Assembly: GCA_023374025.1 (NCBI GenBank)
Contig: SIJG01000015.1
Span: 1,530,697 to 1,594,696, forward strand
DNA from: Heterodera schachtii
Lineage: Eukaryota; Nematoda; Chromadorea; Rhabditida; Heteroderidae
Length of the DNA: 64,000 bases
Direction: 5' to 3'
Shown here: piece by piece, positions 22,856 through 34,506 of the stretch
Position numbering within the stretch: position 1 is the first letter of the stretch
Layout of the letters: each line of letters starts with the position of its first letter
Position numbers and translations under genes: made by a program
The notes under the pieces: generated by a model
What the model was told of the DNA's origin: nothing
Database searches by the model: none
What the model saw: the letters and a program-made list of their open reading frames with translations, nothing else

Positions 22856-24782
22856 TTATGCCCATGCCTTGGCCAATATTTCAAAGTGCCGTTTCATTTC
22901 AAATTGTGCCACCAATTCGCTTTCCCTCTGTCGTCGCTTTTCGCAAATTTCGTTTTCGACATTGCCAATTCGATTCCTACAGATTAAACCTTTTACTTTC
23001 CAGCGCACTGTTCGAAACAGCTGAACGACATTTTTTCGTAGAATTGGATACCGACTAAATATAGCAAATTAAAAGTAAATGGCCATTCATTAGGCAATAT
23101 TATTATTATGACGATTCATCCCAGGCTTAGCAACAATTTACGAAATGATTTCATTATTAGGTAATAAAACAGGGCTCGGATCGAAAATTTTTCAAAACGA
23201 ACATTAACACAAATAACCAGATTTTGGGGTCCAAAATCATAACATTTTGCAAATTACTTTAAATCGCTTGTGTAACAATTTTAAGCAATTAATATTATCA
23301 ATTTTAGTATTTTTCACCTACCATTATCGATTTTAACAATTTTGGGGAGGAAATTAGCAAATCATATATTTATTTCAATCGGGATCAAAAAAGTATATTT
23401 TAAAGAATTTTTCGCGATTCATTTTTCCAAAAAAAAAAAACAAAAAATATTTGAGTGCAATTTGTTAACAGATTTTTGCCAAAAATTACTTAAAATTTCT
23501 AGATAAAATAATGACATTGTGCCATAAAATTTCAAAATTATCAATATTTTTAAGAAATCAAAACAAAATTAGGTCACTACCCTCCAAATCAGAACATTCT
23601 GGTAAATCAAGTATGACAAAATTTATTAAATATTCTGATAGGAATGTTAAATTTAGTTGATTTTATGCAATTTTATGGTTTTATTTTTCCATTTTATTAT
23701 TATCCTTGGCAAAATTTGCGAAATAACTTATCACCCAAATAACTTACAAAAGCAACGCAAGTTCAATCAGTGTACAAAAGAGCGTCGTATACAATTCATA
23801 GGAATAGTTGAGCACATTAATCAACTCAATGTCGGTTGTAAGTTGAAAATGTTGGATGGCCAAAAGTGGCACGGTGCCAAACACAATGAAAAAATGGCAC
23901 AGAAACACCGGTGCCAATTGGCGAGCCGTTCGAATATTTTCATTCAGCTAAAAAATATGGCATAAAAAGGAAAAGCGATTATCAATGATGTAAGCATTAA
24001 TCACCTGATAACGCTCGCTTAATTTGTCATGGCCATTTCCATTCTCAGTTTTGCCAATCGTTTGTTTATAACGCTTTTTGTTGTGAAAACTAATTTTGAC
24101 AAATGCCTAAAACAAAAGGCAAAAACATTAATTGAATTAATTATTTTTTTATTGCAAAATTGTTTTCACTTACAAAAATTTCGGAAAAACACAACGCACT
24201 GTTAACGCAGGCAAAGATAAAAATTACCAAAAGCATATTGGCACTTTTGCACAATTCAAAAGTCGCAACGGAAGAAGCGATGGTAACCTAGCGTAAAATT
24301 CAATTAAAAATTGAATATTAAAATAATAATTTAAAACAGGATACCACACTAATCAAAAGGGTGACTATGAACAGCGGGGATCGCCATTTCTCATATTTGT
24401 GTGCCTTCCAAGTGGCAATTATTCGCTCAATTAGCAGGGCATGGCCAATGAAATTGCACAAATTGAGTCCAAGCAAACAAAGAAGCTTAAAAAAATAAAT
24501 AAGTATGAATTTAAAATTAAATTTTGGCACCATTTTGCCAATGTCCGTTTCCTGCGTAATAATAAACCAACTCATCCCCACTGAATTAATGCAAAAGCTG
24601 CCACTTTGGGTGAGCAAAACAGCCTTTAAATGGGGGTGAATCAGCGAAGTTCGAAGCAACGAAAAAATGTTGAGGACGGACAGAAAAATTTGGCCAGAAT
24701 TTAAGACTAAATTGGCCAAAAGAATGCCAGTAACAACTGCTGAATAATCATTTGGGTTATGAATCGAATTGTTGCTGCTCAT
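22856..24782 (-). CDS. Seven-transmembrane chemoreceptor (nematode serpentine receptor)
   Basis: Five exons (24345-24782, 24174-24287, 24005-24106, 23748-23947, 22856-23054) close perfectly in phase to 350 residues. This is a plasma-membrane receptor, probably on sensory neurons. Hydrophobic segments are spaced as in a GPCR. TM1-TM2 follow the short extracellular start (MSSNNSIHNP). TM3 ends in HALLIERIIATWKAHKYEKW, placed like the conserved TM3/loop-2 region of Sra/Srab/Sre-type receptors. Next come two more helices, a basic third intracellular loop (KKRYKQTIGK), then TM6 (VFLCHFFIVFGTVPLL) and TM7. The tail begins RYPILRKNVVQLFR, the usual last-loop pattern of nematode receptors. A 45-base in-frame piece near 24487-24531 could be an unspliced intron (GTGCCA...TTTAAG), which would shorten the protein by 15 residues. 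The ligand is unknown. The exact Sr family cannot be fixed by eye. Confidence 0.85.
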
Positions 24783-25140
24783 TTGGGATGAATTCGGAGT
24801 TTTTGATAGAGTTTTTTGATAATTACCTTCTAAATGGTTAAAATTAATTAATCAAACTTTTACATAACTGAATAATAAATGTTTTTTCTGTACTTTTTTT
24901 TTCAAAATGGCGTAAAATTGCTATTGCCATTCCATCAACCATTTAATTATCGTTCTTTTCATGTAATTAAAGTTCACCGCTTAAATTTGCTTTAAATTAT
25001 TGAACTGTACAAATTGCTTTATGTTAATTAACACCTGTCAGCTTCATTGGTGAATTGAAAAGTGAAAATTAAAATAATTAAAGCTTACATTATACAAATG
25101 AACAAAAGATAAAAAAACGAAAAATTGCCAGCTTACCAAA

Positions 25141-25530
25141 AACTGAAGGAGAAGCTTTGAGGGAAAAACTATGGGGGCGGCCAGGATTTGAACCGGCATC
25201 TCAGGCTTTCCGGACCAGTTTTCTACCAGCTGAACTACCGACCAGGGATGGCACGGAATTCCATTTTAGACATTTTTGGGGTAATTGTGATTTTCGAGTT
25301 TCGAAAAATTTTTGGGCCGCAGAATTCCGACTTCCGCTTTCCGACATTTTTAGGAGTCGGAATTCCGATTCCCTGCAAATTTTTGGGCATTGGATTCCGA
25401 TTTCCCAAAAGTTTGGGGCCTCGGAATGCCATCCTTGCTACTGTCCCCGCCTTCTCCATCTCTATTTGCTCGATTATGGATGAATTGTCGCCTCAATTGA
25501 TACATTATTATTTTCTCTCTGCGAAGCTTA
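25141..25530 (-). repeat. tRNA-derived dispersed repeat (SINE-like), copy 2, interrupted
   Basis: It has the same architecture as the copy at 16.2 kb: the shared flank GAGGGAAAAACTATGGGG, a minus-strand tRNA-like body (box-B-like GGTTCAAATCC) and the shared tail CGCCTCAATTGAT. A 195-bp transposon (25243-25437) splits it directly after the tRNA-like part. Confidence 0.7.
25243..25437. mobile_element. Short hAT-type element nested in the tRNA-derived repeat
   Basis: Ends are CAGGGATGGCACGGAATTCC and the inverse ...CGGAATGCCATCCTTG. Flanks CTACCGAC and CTACTGTC match at 6 of 8 positions, fitting an aged target duplication. Inside are TTCCGA/TCGGAATTCC repeats. It is the same family as 36416-37172, much shortened. 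Confidence 0.8.
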
Positions 25531-25810
25531 TTTCTCAAAACCATGTTAAAAGACCGCAAACTCATCAGCAAATGTGTTCTCGCAATTAATTCTCTCAAGT
25601 CAATTTGTTTCTTCCCTCTCAAAACATTCGCTCGCTTTTTCGTAATTACCCCAAATCTCTTCCGCCATCCTCAAAAATTCATTTATTCATTCATTCCCCA
25701 GTTTTTCATTCATTCGCCTAAAAGGCAATTGCCATCGCAAGGAATGGCATAAATTTTACATTTATTTCGCTGAATGCATTGCCAAATAATGCAATGTTTA
25801 TTGTCATGAT

Positions 25811-26434
25811 TAGGGATCATTTTTTTATGTAAATACATGTTTTTTTCCTGGATTCTCCATGCTCTAATTAGTAGGAAAAACACTTTCTTTTTTGTGTTTG
25901 CGAACAAAAGTTGGGACTTTTATTTACATATTTTTACATATTTTCGGATTTTTCTACATATTACATATGTACATGTTTTTATACATATTTTGGACTTTTT
26001 CACATTTTTTTGTACATATTTTGCATTTTTGAGAATTTTTAGGGAATTTTTTTATGAAATACCCCCAAAAATATCCAAAATTTCGCAATTTTTTTCAAAA
26101 ATTTTGAGAATTTATAAAAATTTTTTGCGAAAAGTAAAAATTTTTTTTGAAAATGTGCCCCAAAAAAATAGTTTTTTTTCAAAAATGGGATATAAATAAA
26201 TTAATTTTTAAATTATTAAAAGATAATTCTAAGCCTATTTAGGTCATTTTTATGGCAATTTGTGCCTATTTCACCCTTTAGAATGAATTTTTTTTTTCCA
26301 AAAAACAGCATTTAAAAAATTTTATTTACATATTTTAGTACATATTTCTGGATTTTTGTACATATTTCAGTGTTTTTTATACATATTTTATTTACATATT
26401 TCGCGATTTTTCTTACATAAATAAATGATCCCTA
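25811..26434. mobile_element. hAT-type non-autonomous element, 624 bp
   Basis: Termini are TAGGGATCATTT and its inverse AAATGATCCCTA. The perfect 8-bp duplication GTCATGAT lies at 25803-25810 and 26435-26442. The interior is AT-rich with repeated TTTACATATTT units on both sides. No coding frame resembles a transposase. Confidence 0.88.
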
Positions 26435-26628
26435 GTCATGATAATGCCCAACATATCTTCTCATTTTCTACATCAAAGACAGAAAACATTAACAAAATTT
26501 ACATCGCATAAAAAGGCAATCGATTAAATTGTAATTAAAATAAAATAATAACATTAGGGAATAAAAATAATAATGAGTAAATATTTATTTAAAATAATTA
26601 GGGCTAACCTCAATTTTAAAGTTTTAGT

Positions 26629-27141
26629 ATGATATATTTCCATTTTGTCACTATTTTGTTGGCATTAAATCACTTTGGTGATGCGCATTTGCTGCAAAAT
26701 TACGAATGGCATTCGAATGTCTCGGCAAAAAATGCCCAATTGTTCAACGATTTTATGGTCAAATTGTACAATGCTTACAATCAACAGCTTGAGAATCAGT
26801 TTTTGGCTGAACACCGCAAAAGGATAGGCTTTTTTGGCACTTTTGCTAAATTTGCCACCGAATTGGCCAATGATCTTTTAATGTTGAAAGCAGATGAAGA
26901 AAAATGTCAAAGTTCAAATTGGGCCATTTTTATAGAAAAATATGAAAGCAAAATATACGGTGGCAGCAATACCGTAATGGAATTTATTGCTCGTAATTTC
27001 AATGCCAATATAATTAAGCCGAAATGGTCAATTCCAAACGCAGTTTTAAGACAGATTTTAATGCTGACCTTCTCTTTCGCCGCGCGGCTTGTCTATGCTT
27101 TGTCAGATATTTTTAACCTTTTTAAAAAAAGAATTAATTAA
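26629..27141 (+). CDS. Small secreted helical protein, unknown
   Basis: A single open frame of 170 residues begins with a hydrophobic signal-like segment (MIYFHFVTILLALNHFGDAH). The rest is mostly amphipathic helix with few cysteines (one, in EEKCQSS). A hydrophobic helix near the end (QILMLTFSFAARLVYALSDIF) could be a membrane anchor, or the buried face of a bundle. Codon choice and base composition differ from the AT-rich flanks, which supports real coding. It is the first of a plus-strand cluster with the 679-residue gene and the 30.35-kb gene. I do not recognise a family. Confidence 0.55.
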   Translation: MIYFHFVTILLALNHFGDAHLLQNYEWHSNVSAKNAQLFNDFMVKLYNAYNQQLENQFLAEHRKRIGFFGTFAKFATELANDLLMLKADEEKCQSSNWAIFIEKYESKIYGGSNTVMEFIARNFNANIIKPKWSIPNAVLRQILMLTFSFAARLVYALSDIFNLFKKRIN

Positions 27142-27207
27142 AATTGTTTTTTATACTTAATGCCATGCCAATTTTGATAAATTTGTTTAAGACTTGCTGC
27201 CAATGTA

Positions 27208-30200
27208 ATGTTCGACTTTGACATTTTCGATTGGAAATTCGATTTGGAAGTTCTTTTCACGGCATTTAAATTTTTGTCAGCAGATCAAAACACCGCCACT
27301 AACACTGATTTAGGGTAAAAATGCTTAAATATTAATTATCAATAATTATTTTTAATTATTATTTTTAATAGAATATTCCCTTATCGCTTTGTGTCCACCA
27401 ACAATCATTGGGAGATTTCCGTGCGTGAAATAGGAGAACGCATTCAACAAAATGTTGATTCAGTGGATTATTATTCAACAGAGCAAATGCAATACATTGG
27501 TATTTTGCAAAAAAATAAAATAAATATTTTTGGCTAAAAAGTCAAAATTTCGAAAAATATAAAGGGGAATTTTTTTTGGGTTTTCGTCCAAACTTTTGTT
27601 TCGACAAAATGGTAAGCTTTGACGGACGAAAAAGAAACACAAAAAAATGCCGAAAATCAGGGACGAAACGAAAATGAAAGAAAAGATCCCTCGAGGCATT
27701 AATAATTAAAAAAAATTTAAATATGTTTATAAAAGAATTCGATGAAAATCTTTCTAATTAAATGTTTAGAAAATTTTAAATTTGTGCTGCAATTGTCAGA
27801 ATATTCTTTGACGCCATTCGAAGTGCACCAAATTCTAAAAAAAATTCAAAATGAAACGATAATTTCCCAAAATGATCAATCGCAACAACCGGCAGAACTT
27901 TATGCGTTTTTGAAGCAATTTTTGTTGCCAAAAATTGGCGACGGTTTGCCAAAATGTGGCAAAATCAGTTGCATTTTCGTCCATTTCGGTCGTCATTTGT
28001 TTCGACAAGTCGACTTCTTCTATTCTGGAGATACATGGCATATGGAATATGAGAAGACCAGAAATTTCTTCTTTGAAAATTATTGCAACACAATGTCAGT
28101 GGCCCATTTAAAGTGAGGCTTCTAAGATATATTTTTAAATAGGAAGAATAAAAAAACTCGTTTTTTCGGCATTTTTTCCACAATTTAATTATTATTTTGG
28201 GGGTTTTGCCACTAAAATCCCCAGTACCCTAGTGATGATTTTTTGGAAAATTTATCCATGTGACGACCTCTTTTTTGAGTGCATTTTGCATTAAATTTAG
28301 AAAATATTAAAAAAAATTTTATTCTTATAATAAAATTTTGATATTATTTAGTGAAGCATTGCTTAAGAAAGTGTTTAATGAACAAGTACGATATTTTGCA
28401 TATTCCATCAAAATTGACTATGATTATTGCAGAGGTTTGAAACGAAATTTGGCATCATTTGGACTAATGCCAAAACAAAAAGCGAGGCTTTCGAATTTTG
28501 CCTGATTAATTAATATTAAAAATTCTGTTATTTTTCGTTTAGAATTGTCGCAAATTGCCGAAGGACTGCACAAGATTTTAAACAATGAATTAGTTTCGTC
28601 ACGAATTAGTCGTTCATCAACATATAATAGTGGGATTGGCCATTTAATTGAATACATATTTTTAATTGAAATTCTTCAAAAAATGGACGATTTTGAAAAT
28701 TATGAAAAATTGAAAGAATTAAAAGACAATTTTGAGCAAAAGAGTGGCCTCATCAATAAAGTGCTCATTCAAAAGGAGATGGTTGAATTGTTGAGTCAAA
28801 TCATTAAAGTTTACAGCTGCTCAAGTTCTTCACCGATGAGCCGCTTTAAATGGGACTTGGACTTATTTGTGAAAAATGTGCCGAAATTTGGCCAAATTTT
28901 ATCCGAAATTTTGCACAATGCATCGAAATCAGTAAAATATGACGGAACAACCCAATTAATGGCACTGCCCGTCTCATTAGGGGAACATTTGCTGGGTCGA
29001 CTGTACACTGTGGTTCAAATGTGCCTAATTATTAATTATTTATTCAAATACCTTATTTTATTTATCTGTATAATTAGTTAAATGTTAAAAAAATTTGTCC
29101 AATTAATCAAAGGTTAAATTCATCAATTTGTCAAATTGGCGAAAACGTTGACTTTGTGATTACGGTAGAAAATATCGTATCGCAACTTCCTCTGGTATTT
29201 TCTCCACGCCGAAAGATAATGCCGACCAAAGTGAATTCGCAATTGTTCAAATTGCTTTTCTCTTTGGCAATTCGTTTATCGGCACAATTGGAAAGTGAGC
29301 GTTTGGCAGAAAAATATGTTAACCTTTTCATTTCTGCCAATAAATGCATTTCAATTTCGGCAGATGACATAACGAATTACTGGTGATTTTGTAGATAAAA
29401 CATTATTTAAATTTATGCAAATTTAAATGTTTAATTAATTTAAATAATAATAAATTTATATTTGTAATATTTAATTCAATTAAATTTTTAGTTTACTTCA
29501 AACGCAAATCAAAATTAACCAAAAAATTATTGAAATTGAACTTCCGAATTGGAAGGACAATTTGCTATTTGCAAGAAGCTTGGGAATGTTGCAAAGAGGA
29601 CAAATAAAAAGTGGGAAGCTAATTTTAATTTTTAAATCATTTTTAAATAAAGAAAATTTCGACTTTTTGTGTTTGTTGTCCGATTATTCTCTCACCATTT
29701 ACGAAATTATTAAAATGCTTAAAATTGTCGGTGAAGCAAACAATGGACACTTTTGGGTTGAGCCTTCTGCGCCCCAAATTTTTCTACGAATTTTAAATTT
29801 TTCGATGTCAACAGAAATAAGTGACGAGGGAGTGAATGTGCCAATTCGAAAAAGTGAGTTTTGCCTTTTGGTGAACTTTTCAAATGATTTGTTGGAACGA
29901 ATAATGAAAAACAGAAAAAATCAAAATATTCTGTTTAATGGCGTCGAGCCAATTGAAGTGACAATTAGCGAATTTGAATTGATAAAGCAGGAATTGTGCA
30001 GTGATGCAGAACACTCGTAAATTATTTTTTAAATTTAAATTTATTAAATAATTTTTTAATTATAAAAATTACAGCGGAGCGAATTTAATTAATAATTATT
30101 TTGGCGAAAATTTGGTGCAATACGCTAAAGCTGTCAAAATTGAGTTTGATCCGTACAAAGGTTAATATATAAAATGTGTTATATCATTAAAAGGGCGGCA

Positions 30201-30325
30201 CCCAAAAATTAAAACTGTTGAAATGAGAAAGCGAAATAATGTCTGGAAAAATTTTACGGATTAATTATAAGAAAAGCGCATTTTCAGTAAAAGACTTTTT
30301 TCGAGTTAAAATTCCTTTAAAATGA
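27208..30325 (+). CDS. Large protein with internal duplication, unknown family
   Basis: Nine exons (27208-27314, 27372-27499, 27770-28112, 28352-28434, 28543-29002, 29113-29382, 29492-30016, 30075-30160, 30288-30325) join with consistent phase to 679 residues. The two halves are related. ENFKFVLQLSEYSLTPFEV in the first half matches ENFDFLCLLSDYSLTIYEI in the second. The following exons match too (...VRYFAYSIKIDYDY against ...LVQYAKAVKIEFDPY), with equal intron phases, so an exon block was duplicated. No signal peptide is seen at the chosen start, so it may be intracellular or a 5' exon may be missing. The arrangement recalls nematode F-box-associated repeats, but I cannot show that. The last small exon could instead be the leader of the next gene; then this gene ends at a TAA at 30162-30164. 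Confidence 0.7.
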
Positions 30326-30351
30326 ACTTCGAATTTTTCACTTCGCTTAAA

Positions 30352-30738
30352 ATGCCTTATTATGTGTTAATGTTGTGCTTAATGTTTTCACATCGTATTT
30401 ATGGAATTCATTTTACCAAAAATTTTCCCATTTTCTACAAAACAGAAATGAACCAAATTGTGCCCATTTTAAAAAATGAAATTCAAAAAATGTTCCGAAA
30501 CAAGGATTGGGATTATGCGACTTTTGACTGTATGCACACAATCGAATGGAATCTGCTCAGAATTGACCTTGCCAAGGTGGGGCAAACCCAAAAATGGAAA
30601 CAAATGGAAAAATTGCTGAAGGAATGGCGAATTTTGTACAACAATTGGGTGCTGAACAAAAGTGAGATGAATCGGCCGAATTTCGCAAAAATAATGCGAA
30701 AAATTGTGCAAAATTTGGAAATGATGAACAGAGAATGA
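30352..30738 (+). CDS. Small secreted helical protein, unknown
   Basis: A single exon encodes 128 residues from the ATG at 30352 (MPYYVLMLCLMFSHRIYG, a signal peptide). An ATG ten codons upstream is in frame but would push the hydrophobic core away from the start. The mature part is charged and helical (KWKQMEKLLKEWRILYNNWV). It starts within 30 bases of the probable stop of the previous gene. The TTTTCAG at 30281-30287 could therefore be a trans-splice site for this gene, not the last acceptor of its neighbour. Family unknown. Confidence 0.55.
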   Translation: MPYYVLMLCLMFSHRIYGIHFTKNFPIFYKTEMNQIVPILKNEIQKMFRNKDWDYATFDCMHTIEWNLLRIDLAKVGQTQKWKQMEKLLKEWRILYNNWVLNKSEMNRPNFAKIMRKIVQNLEMMNRE

Positions 30739-30860
30739 AAGCCAAAAAAATTGTTTGCGAAATTTTTTTTGTTATTAAATTTTGTTTTATTTTCTTTCTG
30801 TTACTCTTTCAGCAGCGCGCGAAAATAAAAAAATTAAACAAAAACTTATAAACCCTACAA

Positions 30861-30978
30861 ATGATTGTTTTTCTGCTGACTCTCGAAAGTTTAAATTCCA
30901 AAAATTTGCCCACACTAGTGCTGGCCGAGACTGATAGTTCCCAAGAGGAGCCAGAAAATTTGGCGCAATTAATTATTG
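30861..30978 (+). CDS. Possible orphan exon with signal-like start
   Basis: An ATG opens about 39 codons (MIVFLLTLESLN..., then an acidic stretch EEPENLAQLII) ending at a good donor, ATT/GTAAGT. No continuation was found before the peptide gene at 31.8 kb. It may be the first exon of a decayed gene or chance. The coding evidence is weak. Confidence 0.25.
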
Positions 30979-31744
30979 TAAGTAAAAATCCAATGAATCA
31001 GCGCTCTTTGAATTTTGTTGGGCTCTAAATTATGGTAAATCAATTCTTTCCTGACTGTGCACTCAAAATTCATTGAGTGCCATTTAATCCTTGACTAAAA
31101 CTTCAAAAAATCCCCAGGCGGCGCCTATGGGCACCACCGGCGGACGGATTCGAAATTCTCACAAAAAAAGCGCTCACTAATTTTCAGAGCCTTTTAACAA
31201 AGTCTTGGTTCGGTAAAAGATAATTGAATTAAAAATAACTTAACAAATAAACTTATTTTTAAAACTATGGTTTGAAATCATTTTTACATAAGTGAAATTC
31301 TATAATTTCCCTTTATATTTGCAATTTCTCAGCTCTATCCACTAATATTAAAAATTAGCTTTAGGAAATATACGTAATTTATTTTATTTTCTTTTAATGC
31401 ATTAATTGTTAATGATGCGCAATTAAATTTTTGATTTTATTGCCCAAAAGGGAAAGAATAATTATTTTATTGTGAAGTCACTAAATTTGCGCGAGTGAAT
31501 CACTTCCACCAGCGGCGAATTTGAAGAACACCTTCGATTAATTGTACGATAAAATTAAATTTAATAAACAAATATGTTTCACCACTGGTTTTTGTGCACC
31601 GATTGGGCAATTAGCGCTGATTAGTCTCCTTAATTAATTTGTTTGTCAATTGAAAATAATAAATTTACTAAAAGAGGAAAGAAAAAAGGGAAGAAAAACT
31701 GGCACAAACCGAAGATCAGTAGCACATTAGCAGAAGAAGGCCAG

Positions 31745-31753
31745 ACTATAAAA
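31745..31753 (+). promoter_or_regulatory. TATA box of the glycine-rich peptide gene
   Basis: CTATAAAAG lies about 80 bases before the ATG at 31826, in a setting of GC-richer sequence. The position suits a TATA box with a 40-50-base leader. This is inference from sequence and spacing only. Confidence 0.55.
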
Positions 31754-31825
31754 GAGTCTCCCAAACTCACACAGCCATAATTGACTTAATTACCTTTTAA
31801 TACCCTCCCACTAATTACTCTCAAA

Positions 31826-32178
31826 ATGTCGCCTCTCCGTTTTATCATTGCCTTTCTTTTGGTCGTTTTGTGCGCTTTTCCCGCACTGATAACCGCGCAA
31901 GAAGACAGAGTTGACAATGAACCTGCTGCTCTGCGCGCCAGACGTGAGTTTTTATTAAGCAATTATTAATTAATTACATGCCAAATTTAAATGGACAAAC
32001 ATTTTAATTTTAATCATTCGACCAAAGGCATTTTTGAAAAATGAATTTTAATCTAAAAGTGCCAACATTTCAGAATATTTATGTAAATAATTCTTTTTTC
32101 TGTTTAGGCGGAATGTACGGTTCGCCGTACGGCGGCGGCAGCGGCGGACCATGGGGAGGAAATTTCGGAAAGAAATGA
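31826..32178 (+). CDS. Glycine-rich neuropeptide-like precursor
   Basis: Two exons (31826-31943 and 32108-32178) join at phase 1 to 62 residues. A clear signal peptide (MSPLRFIIAFLLVVLCAFPA) is followed by an acidic spacer and a tribasic site, RARR. One mature peptide follows, starting GMYGSPYGGG and ending GGNFGKK. The final GKK is the usual signal for dibasic trimming and C-terminal amidation, so the product would be a Gly/Tyr-rich peptide ending in Phe-amide. This layout is typical of nematode nlp genes, including glycine-rich ones with antimicrobial roles. A dorsal-gland effector peptide is another possibility. It would act outside the cell after dense-core vesicle release or from the skin. 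Confidence 0.75.
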
Positions 32179-33311
32179 AAAGGGAGCAAATGTTGGGCTG
32201 ATGGTGGTGATCAAGACGAACAGAACAAGCCATTTGATTGAATATTTGTGAAAATAGTCAATGTAAATTAGAAAAAAATAAAATTACAAATTTAAAAACA
32301 AATTTATTTATAATTTTAACTATGCCGGGGACAGGGACGGCTGGGGTGGAGAATCCCCGGGATTTGCATTCCCCATTCCCATGCACGAAAATGGTTAGTG
32401 TTCACACGTATCACCAAGCTATGATTTTCTAAAAAAACAACTCAAAATTTTTTAAATAATAAAAAAGTTTTACATAAAATCTATTAATGTTAAGGAATCG
32501 GTCAAAAACTTTAAAAAAAAATGTCAATATAAATTTATTTATTTATTTTGCCAGAGATTATGTGCATGGTCGGAGAAGTTTGAGTATGGGTCATTTATTA
32601 TTTGGTCCTTATTGTCAATATTCTCTATTATGTCTTCAAAAAGCTCTATTTTTGCAATCCCGTGATTTGTAATTTCTAGTGCTAAAAATAATGAAAACGC
32701 ATAAAACGACCAAATTTTTTTGTCATTGGTCGCAGCTGCAAATAAGGCACTTTTTAAATTTTGGATGTAAATTTTTTAAATCAACAAAAAAAATCGCTTT
32801 TAGGATCGATTTAAAAAAATATATTATTCTTGGGGGTGTTGTCACATTCAGCAACAGGAAAAAACCGAAAAAAAATAAATATAATTCGGTGCCTAAGCTA
32901 AAACTGATCTAAAAGATTGGGCGGGCGGATGACCTTTGTCCCTTTGTCCGTCGGCCTTTCTTTCTGCTGCCGCCGTTCTTCATTTTTCCCGTCCGTTGGT
33001 CGATGTAAAAACTATCGCATCTCCTGCCTTTGAAGTCCAAAAACATTAAAACATCGTTTAATTTTGAAATGTAAATTTTTAAAAATGAAATTATTTAATA
33101 GAAATGCCAAAACAAATTTGTTTGGAATTCTGTCTGTGTCCGCCATTTATTGGATCTTTCTCTTCGGACAGAAAATGATTGCCCACTGAAATGTGGAAGA
33201 CGTGGCTTTCAGCAGGAAGAAAGAGTAAGGTTTTTAGGCACTAACCGAACTCAACAAAAAAGAATCGCTAATAATAAATAATTATTATTTATTGGAATAA
33301 GAATTCATAAC

Positions 33312-33896
33312 TAGGGATGCAATTTTTAGGTTTTAGCTTATTTTTTCCTGAGCTCCCAATGGCCTAAAACACACGAAAAACATGTTTTTTTTTGGTGGTT
33401 CTTAAGCTACTTTTCGAGTTATTATGCCTATTTTCTAGGCTTTTATTTTTAGAGCCTAAAAGGCTAAAAATTTTTTGAAAAAACCTATTTTTGCCTATTT
33501 TAGCGTTTTGCCCAAAATTTGTTAACAAAAATGCAATAAAAAAGAAAAATACACCCTTAAGAATCGTCCTAAAAATTTTTGAAAAAATATACCCCTAAGA
33601 ACCGACCCGAAAATTTTCAAAAATACACCACTAGGAAATGAAAAATTTTCTCTAAAATTTGTCTCCAAAATTTGTTTATTATTTTCTTGACAAGAATTTG
33701 TGATTTTAAAATGATTTATCTCAATATTGATTTGGCTAAATTTTGTTACCTTTTTGAATAAATTTTGTCATTTTACACCCCTAAATTTGAGGCTTTTTTG
33801 TGCCTGTTTTCTATTTTTTAGAGCCTATTTTGGGGTTTTTTAGGACCTAAAGCCTACCTATTTTGGCGGTTTTAGAGCCTAAAATTTGCCTCCCTA
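33312..33896. mobile_element. hAT-type non-autonomous element, 585 bp
   Basis: Ends are TAGGGATGCAATTTTTAGG and the inverse ...CCTAAAATTTGCCTCCCTA. The perfect 8-bp duplication TTCATAAC lies at 33304-33311 and 33897-33904. GCCTAAAA/TTTTAGGC units repeat near both ends. The surrounding stretch 32179-34500 has no other recognised feature. Confidence 0.88.
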
Positions 33897-34506
33897 TTCA
33901 TAACATTACTGAAACAATGTTTTCAATTTATACATTACGGCTCCTCTAATAGCTTGTAATTTTCAATTTTTTAAAATTAAACCAATGGAATTTTCCCAAA
34001 GAATTTTCAAAATATTGAGCTGGAATTTTGAGACCAATTTATTATTAAAATTATTAGGCTTTTGGAATTTCGGCCCTTAATCCCCTTCTCCCCTCTTCGG
34101 CCATACACTTGCACCAATTTTCGATTCAATTAATTTAGGATAAATCCGAAAAATAGGTTATTCGGGAATACCGTTTTGCTTAATTGAATATAAAAAAGTT
34201 TTTTAGATTTTTGGTGGAATAATCGTTGAGGAGGATTTGTGGCCCTGGACTTTCCTTCTTACAATACATTTTGCACAGCTCAATACATAAATAAGTAAAT
34301 TATTAAACTATTTTTTATTTTATTTATTTAATGGTAAAAAAGTGATCGTCCACGGGGGAGGGGATGTTAGCCCAGCCCTTCTCTGAAACCAGCAGGGTTT
34401 GTTACCGCTGTTGACGAAAAAATTTGATTGTAAAAGCATTTTGCTAATCATATTTTTTGTACCATTTTTGGCTTATTTAACACTTAATCATACTTACTCA
34501 TTTTAA

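Noticed and set aside
27540..27700. Coding exon in the second intron of the duplicated gene
   Set aside because: The frame is a small imperfect foldback (TTTCGTCC/GGACGAAA) and would break phase between exons that join correctly without it.
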